Shown: positions 1 to 10,809 of the stretch, piece after piece
Layout of the letters: every line of letters begins with the position of its first letter
Numbering within the stretch: position 1 is the stretch's first letter
Source of the DNA: Cucumis sativus
Taxonomy: Eukaryota; Streptophyta; Magnoliopsida; Cucurbitales; Cucurbitaceae
Length of the DNA stretch: 64,000 bases
Direction: 5' to 3'
NCBI RefSeq assembly: GCF_000004075.3
Contig: NC_026658.2
Span: forward strand, 14,496,075 to 14,560,074
Made by a program: the position numbers and the translations under genes
The notes under the pieces: model-generated
What the model was told of the DNA's origin: nothing
Seen by the model: the letters and a program-made list of their open reading frames with translations, nothing else
Databases searched by the model: none

Positions 1-976
1 ATATATAAAAGAGAGAATGAATTCCTACTCGAATGCTTGATGGAACTTTTTCGTTTCTGGATGTTATGAACAATGATATGGAAAAGTTGTGGATGTTGTA
101 TTCTAGTCAAGAAGCACGCGGTCTTTGGATCTATCGTTTTTATTTAAAAAAATATTTTTCCTTAGCGCAATGTCAAATTCTACGTGTTTTTTGTTAAATA
201 CCTGTGATGTTGATGGAGCTGCTGATATTTCGGCTATCGTTCAATAACAATGTTAATTAATTTCTGAATCTAAGCAATCGTGTATGCATTTGTGAATGAA
301 TAAGACCTACAAAGATGACGGCAACGGTGACATGACTTTGTATTCTGTGTTCCTTTGAGTGGCCTCTGCTTGGACTCTTGTTTTGGTTGGTTGGTCTTTC
401 ATATTAGAGATCCTGATTTCTTACTTGTGAAAGTGCAAGTTGATGTTGCAATATATGTTAGTACTCTGTCTTCTTCTATGATTACGAGCATGTTGACTGA
501 TTGAATCTGATAAATCTGTGAAAGATTACGGTGAAAGTCATGCTATTCTCTTCGCTTTCCATTGTTAATGTTGCACGAGCTTTTGGATAGCGTTTGATGT
601 TTAATATTTTAAATAAGCACTTCTGATTGTGTTTTTGTTTTTTTAGAGTTCCAGACATGTATTAGAGATCAAGCTTTTCCTTGCACCATTTCTTTTAGAT
701 GCCTTTCAGTATTTCTTAATATGTTCAGTCATTTCTTTTATGATATGATGATCAGTGTAAACTCAATGGTGTAAGGCACTTGTTACATCCTTGGGACATG
801 TAAATTTATATCAAACGTCATTTTCTGATTACACCCGTTTGCATAAGTATTGATGTGGAATGAACAATGTGCTTGGAATGTATGCTTTATAGAGAGTCTT
901 AAGATACACTCTTGAACTGAAATTTCTTTTGAAAGTAAATATGCTGAATTGCTGCTTACACTTCCAGCTTGCTGTT
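1..976 (+). other. Upstream part of the pyrophosphatase gene, probably 5'UTR intron
   Basis: No coding signal. AT-rich, T-rich sequence ending in a polypyrimidine stretch and the acceptor CTTCCAG just before the PPase ATG. I read most of this as a 5'UTR intron and possibly a 5'UTR exon near the left edge; the true transcription start cannot be placed. Confidence 0.45.
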
Positions 977-2516
977 ATGGCTCCTTCAAATGGAACAACA
1001 AACAATGCCCATCCTTCCCCACACCCGCCACTGAATGAGAGAATACTATCATCCATGACTAGGAGATCTGTTGCTGCACATCCTTGGCATGATCTTGAAA
1101 TAGGTATGCAATATACCTCACTGCCATTTATTATACCTTTTATATGGATGAGAATTTATAGTTAGAATGAGCTACTAATTAACAAATCTTTTATTCTCTA
1201 TTTCAGGACCTGATGCTCCAAAGATTTTCAACTGTGTAAGGATGCTGTCCTGAATTCCATAATATCATACATTGTTTTCTTTAAAAATATTGTATTAGTA
1301 TGTGACATAATTTCATGAGAGTGCCATAAGGTTTGAACCATGCATAAGAACTTTATAGTTGGATATTGACATTATTCAAGTGGCAGATCAGTATTTTTAA
1401 TTTTTTTTTATGTTTTCTTCTTCTTATATTAGTACCTTAGCTTAGACTTTTGAATTTTCACAAAAAGTATAGAATATTGATGCATAAATTTATGAATCTT
1501 GGTTAATTTTCATCATGCAGGTTGTTGAAATAGGAAAGGGAAGCAAAGTGAAATACGAACTTGACAAAAAAACTGGTCTGATCAAGGTAACAATAAGCTG
1601 ACTTGTATTTTGTGTTGGATTTTAGCTGTCCTTCAGTTGAATAAAACACCCCACTTTTATTCAGGTTGATCGGATTCTTTACTCATCTGTTGTGTACCCA
1701 CACAACTATGGCTTCATTCCTCGAACTCTTTGCGAGGACAATGACCCCATGGATGTCTTGGTCATCATGCAGGTACACTACAATTGTTTCTTTAATGGAA
1801 GTTGCACTTATTAATATGCTGAATATTTCACCTCATCTTCTTCTAAAATATTTTCAGGAGCCAGTTCTTCCTGGATGTTTTCTGAGGGCTAAAGCAATAG
1901 GCCTCATGCCTATGATTGACCAGGTAACTCTTCTCGAATAAATGATTCCCTTTTGTTCTTAAATACAAGAGATCTAATTATAACTATTACAGGGTGAAAA
2001 AGATGACAAGATTATAGCAGTTTGTGCTGATGATCCTGAATATCGTCACTACAATGACATCAAGGAGCTCCCACCACATCGATTGGCTGAGATTCGCCGC
2101 TTCTTTGAAGACTGTATCCTAAAATTATTTGATAATTTACAATGCTAATCAAATCATTCCTTTCAACTTTTCTATCCTCATCTTGCAAATGCTTCCTTGA
2201 CAAGCCATACAGACAAGAAGAATGAGAACAAGGAGGTAGCTGTGAATGACTTTCTGCCAGCCGCTGAAGCCTACATGGCCATCAAACACTCAATGTAAGC
2301 AATTCTTATCCTGAGGCAATGCACATTTTTCCCGTAAATGTAATTCATTGGTACCAATTGATATCCATTGTAATTTTTTAACTGAGTTACATTGTTACAC
2401 ATCAACACCAATATCAACCAGAGCTTCGATCTGATGAATGAATGATTGTATTTGTTCATATTTTTATGTGCAGGAATCTCTATGCAGACTACATAGTGGA
2501 GAGCTTGAGGCGGTAG
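977..2516 (+). CDS. PPA: Soluble inorganic pyrophosphatase (family I, cytosolic type)
   Basis: Hydrolyses pyrophosphate to two phosphates, pulling biosynthetic reactions forward; probably cytosolic, Mg-dependent. Eight coding exons join in phase: 977-1103, 1207-1235, 1521-1586, 1665-1772, 1858-1923, 1993-2113, 2213-2294, 2474-2516, giving 213 aa, the usual length for plant soluble PPases. The family I signature DNDPMDV lies at residues 99-105 with the metal-binding aspartates intact; [24 protein letters not shown] and [17 protein letters not shown] are near-identical to my memory of Arabidopsis PPa1/PPa4. No transit peptide is evident, which argues against the plastid isoform. A 3' splice site (CTTCCAG, ending 967) ten bases before the ATG suggests a 5'UTR intron, so the first exon is probably upstream or outside the window. 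Confidence 0.95.
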
Positions 2517-4367
2517 AGTCACACCTCAAAACAAATTGGTAATAGTGATTAACAATCACATCATATAATATATATATAAATACATTGGGAAGCCTTCATT
2601 CGAAGTTGAGGAAAGAGTTTAGTATCTCTATGGTTTTTGTTAATATGCATGCTTCCATACTTGGAATTTATACTGCTTTATGTTAGGGGAAAAAAAAAAG
2701 ATGATGCCGATAAATTGATTGTATCAATGATCGAATCAAAATACGTTACACAGCGATCATACTAGTCTTAGGGTAATGGCTATATTTTTTATTTTTTATT
2801 TTTTTTTTAAATTTTCCTTTGAAAGTTAAAAAGTCTATTGTAATGAACCAATCTAGTACTTCTATTATATTCTACTACTAGTCTTGGTGGGTTCCATCAC
2901 CATCGTTCCTATCAGCTCTTTTCTTCTTTTTCTTTCCTTTTTCCCTTCTCCCTCATCGTGATAACGACGAAGTCAACTAGAGTTGGTAAATCTCTATTTA
3001 AGTTGATAGTACAGATTAAGATATGCTTATTTTGACATATTATTCCTTATTACTGTTTTGGAGAATTAGGAAATGGGTATTTTTAACTCACAAGATTGTA
3101 CTTCAATTTTGTTTTGAGTGCACTCAACAATACCCATTTGTTTAACTAATTCATATAATTTGATGTTGCTTTGTTTTTCAATATTTTTTATTTTACCTAA
3201 AATTATTGACAAAACATGAATTACGTTTTAAAAAATAACAAGTGTGATGTTTTTATTGGTATAAACATAATCGAAGTTCAAGAATAACAGATGTACCATG
3301 CAGCACATAAATTATTATTAAATTCCTTGTAAACATAAAAAGATTCTAAATAATTTGTGAGGTTTGTTCAACGTTAGTTCGTTGTCCAACAAAAATGCTA
3401 TGTGTAAATTATTATTTGTTAAGGCAGAAGAGATTGGATTTTCTTTCGTAATTGCATTGTGAAATGGTAAAAAATGATGTCTTTCTCAAATTCTCTCATC
3501 TCCTCCTTCACCTCTCCTAATCCTAATTGGAATCAATGAACATTGTTTTTTAATGAACCTCACAACAAGAGAGGAGGAGGGATGGTAAAGGCAAGGTTCA
3601 TGAATAAAAGAGACTAAGGAAGATGTGATTTCCCATGTCTATGTTAATTTTGAAACTTTTGATAACAAAATTATATCCTTAAAAAAGAATTTGTTGCGAA
3701 GTGTAAGTTGACAACAAGTTAAAGAAATTTTGAAAATAGAAAAACAAATTCTCTGTTTAGTCCACGAAAGGAACTCATGATTACTAAAATTGAAGATTCC
3801 TTTATCAGAAAAAAGGACAAAATGATTCCAGTGCTTCTCTCTCTCATGAACCAAGAAATATCTTCCTCACCATCAAAATATCTCCTTCCAAACTCTTCTC
3901 TCTCGTCGTGGCCTAAAAATATGTCAAAATTAATTAAATTAGGCTCAATTTAGGCGTTTGAATTTAACTAATTTTATAATTTTAACCTTAAAAAAATCCT
4001 ATTCATTCAAGTACGTTTCTATCATTAGATGATTGTATATAAAAGATTATATCACTTCAAATCTCACCACGAATTACAAGAACTTATACATAAATTTTAT
4101 GGTCCAATTTTATCCATCCAATGATCCAATCGTTCGTTCAAACCATCTCATAAAGCCTTTCTACATACATTAACCCATCAGTGGAGAAGATACAAACATT
4201 CATAAGAGATGTTAAACCTTACATCATTTCAACTGAGAATTGTGATAACATAAAGAAGTATCCTACAATATAAAGACACAAACACATAAAAAAGTGGTCC
4301 TAAACATGAAGATAGCTCCAATCTAAATACAGACAGTGAGTAGTCGTGGAGCATATGAGAAGCTAAG
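2517..4367. other. Intergenic between converging PPA and H2A.W genes
   Basis: Holds the 3'UTRs of the two convergent genes at its edges. The rest is AT-rich with pyrimidine-rich patches around 2910-2960 and 3480-3530. No gene, RNA or element recognised. Confidence 0.6.
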
Positions 4368-6880
4368 CTAGGCCTTCTTGGGGGACTTGGTACCCTTGGA
4401 GGGAGACTTGGGCTCCTTTGCTGCCGCTGCCCTCTCTGATTTCTTTGGAAGAAGGACCGGGTTGATGTTTGGAAGCACCCCACCATGAGCAATTGTCACC
4501 CCGGCAAGAAGCTTCCCGAGTTCCTCGTCGTTCCTCACAGCCAAGAGCACGTGCCTCGGGATGATCCTGTTCTTCTTGTTGTCTCTTGCTGCATTCCCAG
4601 CCAGTTCCAAAACCTAAAGCATAACGTGATAGAATGCTTACTCATATGCTACATATCTGTATATTTGTGAGTTTCTGGATCAGCTTATACACATCTCGAC
4701 TAATCTCATTAGACAACCTACCTTTTCCTATAATATTTGGATATCAAGAAAACTCTAGGATATTAAACCCTAGTTAGGTAGTCACTAGAAATTTACCATT
4801 AGTTCAACCTATGATTCCTATGATGATTAACTCAGATACTATATTAAATCACCTCGACATCAATATGTTCAAGTTTGGGAGTTAGTGATACTTATATTTC
4901 ATCTTGTATAGATATCCTCAACACAATAACCCAATAGCTCAGCATTACAACAATTCTTGTATTATAATCAAACACTTGTGTATAAGATTTGATCGGTGAA
5001 TAAATTAAAAGAATTCTACTAGACCTCAATGGATGATCAAATTTTCTCTTGGTAAGAAACAAAAAAATCCAAAGTTCTATTTTAGAATGAATCTAGGTGT
5101 CGATCCAAGCATAGCTTACTAAACAAAGACATCGATTTACCATCTTAAAGATTTATGGTTTGATATCCGACCCCGCAATTGTTGAAATACAAAAAAAAAA
5201 AAAAAAAAAAAAAGGCAGCAATTTCTATGAAGCCAAAATCAACACAAAGTCATTTGGATAAAGCATCAGAATCAGGACATAAAGGACAGCGGAAAAGAGT
5301 TATAAAAGCAACGCCAAAGCGGATACCGAGGGAAGTTGAGAATCTATTCAGTTTGAATTTCTAATTCTTCAGATTCACTAAAATAAACTAATTAAATATT
5401 TGAAAAAAATGAATTTTGTTGTTTAAAACAGTGTTTGATTTATAAACAACATTCCTACGCTTTTTCAAACTCTAAAATCTCTACCAAACAACGATCTTTG
5501 AAAAAAAAAAAGACCTGAAATAAAAGTGTTTGTGATATCCGCGTTCTATTAATTTGTATTTGCTTTAAGAATTTAACTAGAGATTTAAGTGTCTCTTTAC
5601 AAAACATGAAAACAGTAATATAGAAACAAAGATGAAACAATTGTAAATCAATTTACAGAAATTTGAGTTTCTATTTGCTACCCATTTCTTTTTTCACTTT
5701 TTATTTTTGAAAATAAAAACTATTACATCTTGTAGAATTCTTGGTCAAATTAAAAAGTATTTTTCCAAAGCTAATTTTTGTTTAATTTTCTTTTAGATAA
5801 AAATGGTTTAAAATACCTTAAAAAAAGTTGGTATGAGTGGTTACCAAACACTATAAAAAATTTTAAATGACTTTTTTTAAAGAAAAATTAAATACTTGAG
5901 AATCGTTTTTAAAATATTGGTAAAAAGTAAGAACCCATCAGAAAATTTAAGTTCTGTTTGCTAATCATTTGGTTTTTAAAAATTATACCTACAAATCCTA
6001 CTTTCATTTATTGGTTTCTAAGTTTTGTTGGCTACATTTTGAGAAAACCAACCTAAAATTTGAAACTAAAAGAATGTAGATTTTGTTTTTAGAATTTGAC
6101 GACGATTTTAAACTTTACCATCCTAAGAATATGAGAGTCAATTGGCTTAATTTTCAAAAAACCAAGAACAAAAAAACAAAATGTGGTTACCAAACGCGAT
6201 CTTACGAATGAAAGGAAGGTTTATAAGCTTAATTTTAAAAATAAAAAGCTAAAAAAAGTGAAATCGATATTAAGAAAGACCTTAAAATTGTATTTTTTTT
6301 TTTTTTGAAAAAAAACCTTAGGTGATTTTTTCCTTTCTAGATTGTCAAGAATGAACTTGTCTATGTACACAAAACCACATAGAGAAATCAGAGAATAGAT
6401 TTCATAAATAATAATAATAACAAATTCCATTAAATTAGGGATTTTATAAATGAAGAGAAAGAGGTAAGAAAATCAAATTCTAAGTCATTAACAAGAAATA
6501 AAGAAAATGCACTTCAATCCAAGCATATAATCCATGAATAAACGATCAGATATCACACATACAATCAAAACATGTAAAATCCTCCAACAGAAACTGAAAA
6601 AAGAAACCCTAAATTAAGTAAATCGAAAGTCACAAACTGAGAGAACGAAGTAGTAGTAAATATTCACCTCAGCAGCGAGGTACTCAAGCACAGCAGCAAG
6701 GTAAACCGGAGCGCCAGTTCCGACTCGTTGAGAGTAACGGCCATTCTTCAAGTAGCGGCCGATTCTGCCAACGGGAAACTGGAGGCCGGCTTTGACAGAG
6801 CGAGAGACAGGCTTCTTCTTAGAATCCGCACCACCTCGTCTGCCGGCGAAGCCTTTCTTCGCCTTGCCGCCAGAATCCAT
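4368..6880 (-). CDS. H2A.W: Histone H2A.W (plant heterochromatin H2A variant)
   Basis: Core histone variant that marks and compacts plant heterochromatin. Two exons on the minus strand, 6668-6880 and 4368-4613, joined in phase 0 after AAE to read AAEVLELAGN; 152 aa. The fold runs from about residue 27 to 120 ([61 protein letters not shown]). The extended C-tail with KSPSK and a terminal KSPKKA is the hallmark of H2A.W; no SQEF/SQEY tail of H2A.X and no H2A.Z features are seen. I see no SQ site like the one I recall in Arabidopsis H2A.W.7. The intron (4614-6667) is about 2 kb, unusually long for this family, and carries repeats. The start is the first ATG after in-frame stops and gives a normal N-tail. 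Confidence 0.95.
5096..5213 (+). mobile_element. SINE-like copy with poly(A) tail
   Basis: A degenerate tRNA-derived short element inside the H2A.W intron, antisense to that gene. A B-box-like sequence GGTTTGATATCC lies at 5157-5168 and an A-box-like TAGCTTACTAA about 40 bases upstream. The copy ends in an uninterrupted run of 23 A (5191-5213) after CCCCGCAATTGTTGAAATAC. The layout (A box, B box, short body, A tail) fits a plant SINE. The 5' boundary is approximate and no target-site duplication could be fixed by eye. Confidence 0.55.
5668..5853. mobile_element. MITE-like copy, first of two
   Basis: Short non-coding element in the H2A.W intron. Its left end reads TTTGCTACCCATTTC and its right end GAGTGGTTACCAAACA; these are imperfect inverted repeats of each other, and the interior is AT-rich with no coding capacity. 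It resembles the copy at 5949-6204. Degenerate, so boundaries are approximate; an unrelated AT-rich stretch remains possible. Confidence 0.45.
5949..6204. mobile_element. MITE-like copy, second of two
   Basis: Begins GTTCTGTTTGCTAATCATTT and ends GTGGTTACCAAACGCGATCT; the end read backwards is TTTGGTAACCAC, an imperfect inverted match to the start. Internal phrases (TTGGTTTCTAAGTTTTG, GGCTTAATTTTCAAAAAACC) recall a very common short repeat I associate with cucurbit genomes. No coding capacity. It lies about 100 bases from the other copy, in the same orientation. Confidence 0.55.
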
Positions 6881-8955
6881 TGGAAGAGAAAATTTTCCGG
6901 AGAAACAAACAGAAAAAAGAGATGAAAAGGTGAGGGAGGTTAACGACGACGGGGTTTCAACGGAGATGACATTTTTTCTTATGAAATGAGAAAAATAAAA
7001 TGGAAAGTGAATGACACACGCCGTGTTCGTGATGACATGGACACATCGCTTCCTATTTTTCTTTTTAATTATATTTATCAAATCACACATTTACTATAAA
7101 GTTTTTTAAAATAACAAAATAAATTAAAATATTTATCAAATCATATAAACCAATCAACGATAGAAACAAATAGAATTCTATAAACACATGTTATCGATAG
7201 AATCTCAAAATTTATAAATATTTTGTCAAATTTGCTACTTTTGATAATTTTTTAATATATTTTTCTAATTATATAGGAATAAATTACAAATCAGTCTACC
7301 ACTCCCCGACTACGACATACACTTGTAATTATATTCTTAAACTTTCGATTGAAAAATGGAGTCTCTAACTTTGACATATGTTAAAATTGATCTATAAATA
7401 GTAAAATTATACTATCACCTAAGTTTGAGGGTTCAATTTTTAATATTGAAAATTTAAGAATATGAATGCAAATATGATGTATAGAAGTGTTTTTACAATT
7501 TAGCTGTTTGTTGAAACTTTAGAAATGTGTGTTAAGAATTCGTGGATAAATATTGAAGAATGTAAAAATGAGAAGGTTGTGGGAGAACGTTGAGTCTCTT
7601 TTATATAAACTTTGCTTCACCCAGATGTGTTAATTTGAAAGAAGAGAGAGAGATGGCTCAGTTTGATTAAGACTGAATTGGATAGGTCGAAGTCCAACCC
7701 TTATGCTCATGGTTAATGTCTTTGTCTTCGACTCGAGCATAAAACATCTCAGTCAAGTACATATCTAAAATAACTCAGTTGTCACTTTCTATATATTTTA
7801 GAGGTACAACAATAAAAAAATAAAATAACTAAAGATGAGGTTGAACAATATCCATTCTAATTCTTTGATGGTTTGTTTATTGTTAATTTTTCTAAAACGA
7901 TGCTATAGTATGTTGAATGATATTTGACCTATGTTATATCAACTTGAAAACTTTTGTATTCATAATGTCCAATTTCTCACTTTCAATGTGCTAAAAATCC
8001 CATTGCCTTCAACATCCTAGTATGCTGAGCTATAGGTATCCTAGTATGCTGAGCTATAGGTATCCTAGTATGCTGAGCTATAGGTATCCTAGTAGGGTTT
8101 CTGTGTGCCTGTGATAGTTTGTTGAGTTGGGTAAACACATTAATTTTGAGTAGAAACAAGATAAGATGTTAAGTACCAATTTTATGAATTCATTCGTCAT
8201 ATACACATAAAGCAAGAGAAGCCAAATGAATACTCCTAGTCCTCATCCTACAACTCATAAGTCAAACCACCTTTGGTTTAACACTTTTATTTTATCAAAT
8301 CTAATAGGCTCACTTTCTCCAATCTGAACTTTAACTTTAAAATATATCTTAAAATTTTTAAACAGAATTAAAGAAGCTAAAAATGTAACTTTTATAACTT
8401 AATACTCAAAAATTAAAAATAAATAAATAAATTATAATTTTGTGTTTAGAAATTGCCTAAGATTTACAACATTTAATTGAAAATAATGGTGAGAAATAAC
8501 AACTTTTTTTAAAAAAAATCATTCAAAAAAGTAAACGGTTATTAAAACACCACGCAGACTGATAGTTTGATTGACACATATTGGCTATGGTATTATATTC
8601 GAATACTAGTCTAAGATACCAACGGAAATAACAAAAGATGTTTCCAATTTTCACATAAAATTAGATATCAAAATAGAATAATTATTAAATATAGGAACTA
8701 AAACAAAATACATATAAGAAGTTAAGAATTTAAATATGGGTAATAAACCTAAGGTCAGTAAATACTTTTCTGAATCCAAATCCATATCTATAACAAAATA
8801 ATGCGCAATTTCTCGCAGTTTTGAGGCCACCTTGAGAGTGGTGTTCATGAATTTTATCTATAGTACCCATGGATGAAGAACATACATCCGACTCAACCAT
8901 ATGCAATTGGAAAAAATGACCAAATGCTATGAGATTTCAAAAATTCTGCAAGCAA
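6881..8955. other. Intergenic between H2A.W 5' end and RRM gene 3' end
   Basis: Should contain the H2A.W promoter and 5'UTR just above 6880 and the RRM 3'UTR just below 8955. No TATA or cell-cycle element could be assigned with confidence. AT-rich otherwise; the one clear structure is the 24-base tandem array at 8015-8094. Confidence 0.6.
8015..8094. repeat. 24-base tandem repeat, 3.3 copies
   Basis: Three perfect copies of a 24-base unit beginning TCCTAGTATGCTGAGC at 8015, 8039 and 8063, followed by a partial fourth (8087-8094). There are no spacers, so it is a minisatellite and not a CRISPR-like array. Confidence 0.95.
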
Positions 8956-9904
8956 TTATCCACACCAACCAATTGTCTTGTTTGTTCTGATACCAAATTC
9001 AGAGGTCTCAGATTGAGGCTGTGGAGGAGGCCTAGGCTCCCTGGGTTTGGCAGGATCAACAAAAATAACCCATCCATCAAGAAACTTTGCATTCATTTCT
9101 TCTCTAGCTTTCTCAGCCTCGTCTATTGTACTGTAGGTCACAAATGCAAATCCCTTTGATCTTCCCGTCGCCCTATCGGTTACAACCTTTGCTGTACAAA
9201 TGTTGAGGCAATGTCAAGATGTTGCACTCTGGAACAAATGTTCATAGATTTGTAAATTGGAGAGAGGGAGAGAGTGCTATACCATCTACAAGCTGACCAA
9301 AGGAAGAAAAGGCTTCTCGGAGCTTCTCATCTGTTGTTAATCTCGAAAGACCTGTCGTTTTATAGAAGTGAGACTTTCACCAGGCATATCCCATCTAAAT
9401 TTGTTATGTACTTCTATACTCTACTACTCTTTAATTCATAAAAGAATATTAGATTAAGAAAAAAAATCATATTTGTTCGACCCTATTTATACCGGATATG
9501 TTGACTTGGTCTTTGGACCCATTCTATCTATCAACAACAAATTCCTAGAATTTTCTAAATGTGCATTGTAACTCTGTCTACTTCTTGGGGTATATTGGCA
9601 GACCGAGAACTCCACTAAAGGGACTTGACATATATGGAAATCTTTATGATATTCGAATTATACACAAACAAAACTACCATACTTACAAAAATAAAAAAAA
9701 AAAGAGAGAAGAGATGGGTTTCTAATACCACTACCCCTTCATTAATTGAGAGGTGTTTCTTACAGAATGAAAGAACAAATGAAGGATTTATAAAGGATTC
9801 GAAGATGCAGGCAATAAGGGTGCTGTCTAGTGAACTTTTTCTAATGAGAAGGTTCATCTTCTTTTCTTTCTTTCTTTGTTCTTCTTCTCTCTGTGTGTGT
9901 GGGG

Positions 9905-9940
<36 letters not shown>

Positions 9941-10740
9941 TTTTTGTATACCTACTCCCTTCGTTCTTTGCAAGGTTTGTTAATCAAACTGCAGTCCTTC
10001 GAATGCAAAGGGAACATTGTGTTGCATAAGAAATGAATTAACTTTCTTACAACAATTCAAGTTATACGACCTCAATATTTTTAATATATATATTTGTGAG
10101 TATTTGGACTAGGTTTAACGGACAATCCATTCTAACCTTACAACATTAGGGTGTCAAGGAGAAATTAGGATATTAAATTTTAGATAAGCGACTGCCGACT
10201 TCTTACCAAGCCAACTATGATGATTCTTTCTTAATTGCTTAAGCTATCAAGCAGCACGCATGATTGATGAATGATAAGGATAGGAATAATTTTCTAAATT
10301 CCTACACCCAAACAAGCCCCACCACTTACTGAAAACTGAAGCAATTTCATAAATGTAAATAGAAACACAAAGACCATAAACAAATGGGATAAAAGTAACG
10401 GAACAGAGCATAGTTAATTAACTATATCTCCCATTTAGTTCTTCGTAACTATTGTTCAAATGTAAGAAATGAAGGGTGAGCAAGAATACAGGAAATTTCT
10501 CATAATCCAACCAGAAAATTGATCCCAATACCAAAATTCTGAATAATTCTCAATAATCCAAATAAGAAGAAAGGCGTAGCACAAGATGGTTCTGTGAGGC
10601 TTACCACTGATGAAGAGTTTGGGTGATGTGAGAGTTGAGCTGAGACGAACGGCATTCCATTGGGATCGGAGAATGGAAGAGGAAGAAGAAGAAGAAGAAG
10701 ATCCATTAAGAACGCGCCTTACGGTGGAGAAGAAAGCCAT
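8956..10740 (-). CDS. Small organelle-targeted RRM protein (ORRM / glycine-rich RBP family)
   Basis: Single-RRM RNA-binding protein, probably mitochondrial, of the family that assists organellar C-to-U RNA editing and RNA processing. Three exons on the minus strand: 10605-10740, 9283-9351, 8956-9191, all in phase; 146 aa. Residues 1-38 are a Ser/Arg-rich presequence with a run of nine Ser and no acidic residues. The RRM runs from about residue 40 to 115, with RNP2 KLFISG (41-46) and RNP1 KGFAFVTY (81-88). A short Pro-rich tail ends in TNKTIGWCG; there is no glycine-rich region. LSRLTTDEKLREAF and AKFLDGWVIFVDPAKPRE most resemble small mitochondrial RRM proteins such as Arabidopsis ORRM2 (from memory). 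The exact orthologue and the editing role are inference. Intron 1 contains a 32-base G run. Confidence 0.9.
9908..9939 (+). repeat. Uninterrupted run of 32 G
   Basis: Thirty-two consecutive G on the plus strand within intron 1 of the RRM gene, preceded by GGGGATT and a GT-rich stretch. The gene is on the minus strand, so its pre-mRNA would carry C32. Runs of this length are rare in AT-rich plant DNA and are prone to length change and to sequencing error. Confidence 0.9.
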
Positions 10741-10751
10741 ATGATTCCCGA

Positions 10752-10809
10752 TGGGCCGATGAAAAAGAGAAGAGCGGTGCGACGGAGAGATATGTAGGGT
10801 TTAGGGTTT
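10752..10809 (-). promoter_or_regulatory. Site II motif and telo-box upstream of the RRM gene
   Basis: TGGGCC at 10752-10757 and two telomere-type units AGGGTTTAGGGTTT at 10796-10809 (AAACCCTAAACCCT in gene sense) lie 12-70 bases upstream of the RRM ATG. The site II plus telo-box pairing is known from promoters of plant genes for ribosomal and mitochondrial proteins expressed in dividing cells, which fits the proposed mitochondrial product. Confidence 0.6.

Noticed and set aside
5179-5364. 61-residue frame starting with a Lys run
   Set aside because: The Lys run is the A tail of the SINE-like copy; the frame is a by-product.
8015-8094. Possible CRISPR-like array
   Set aside because: The copies are directly adjacent with no spacers, and the genome is eukaryotic; it is a minisatellite.
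9625-10029. 134-residue open frame crossing the 32-G run
   Set aside because: The G run translates as poly-Gly whatever the frame, and the sequence lies in an intron of the RRM gene on the other strand. Nothing in it resembles a protein family.
10796-10809. Interstitial telomere
   Set aside because: Only two telomere-type units, placed just upstream of a gene: a telo-box, not telomeric DNA.
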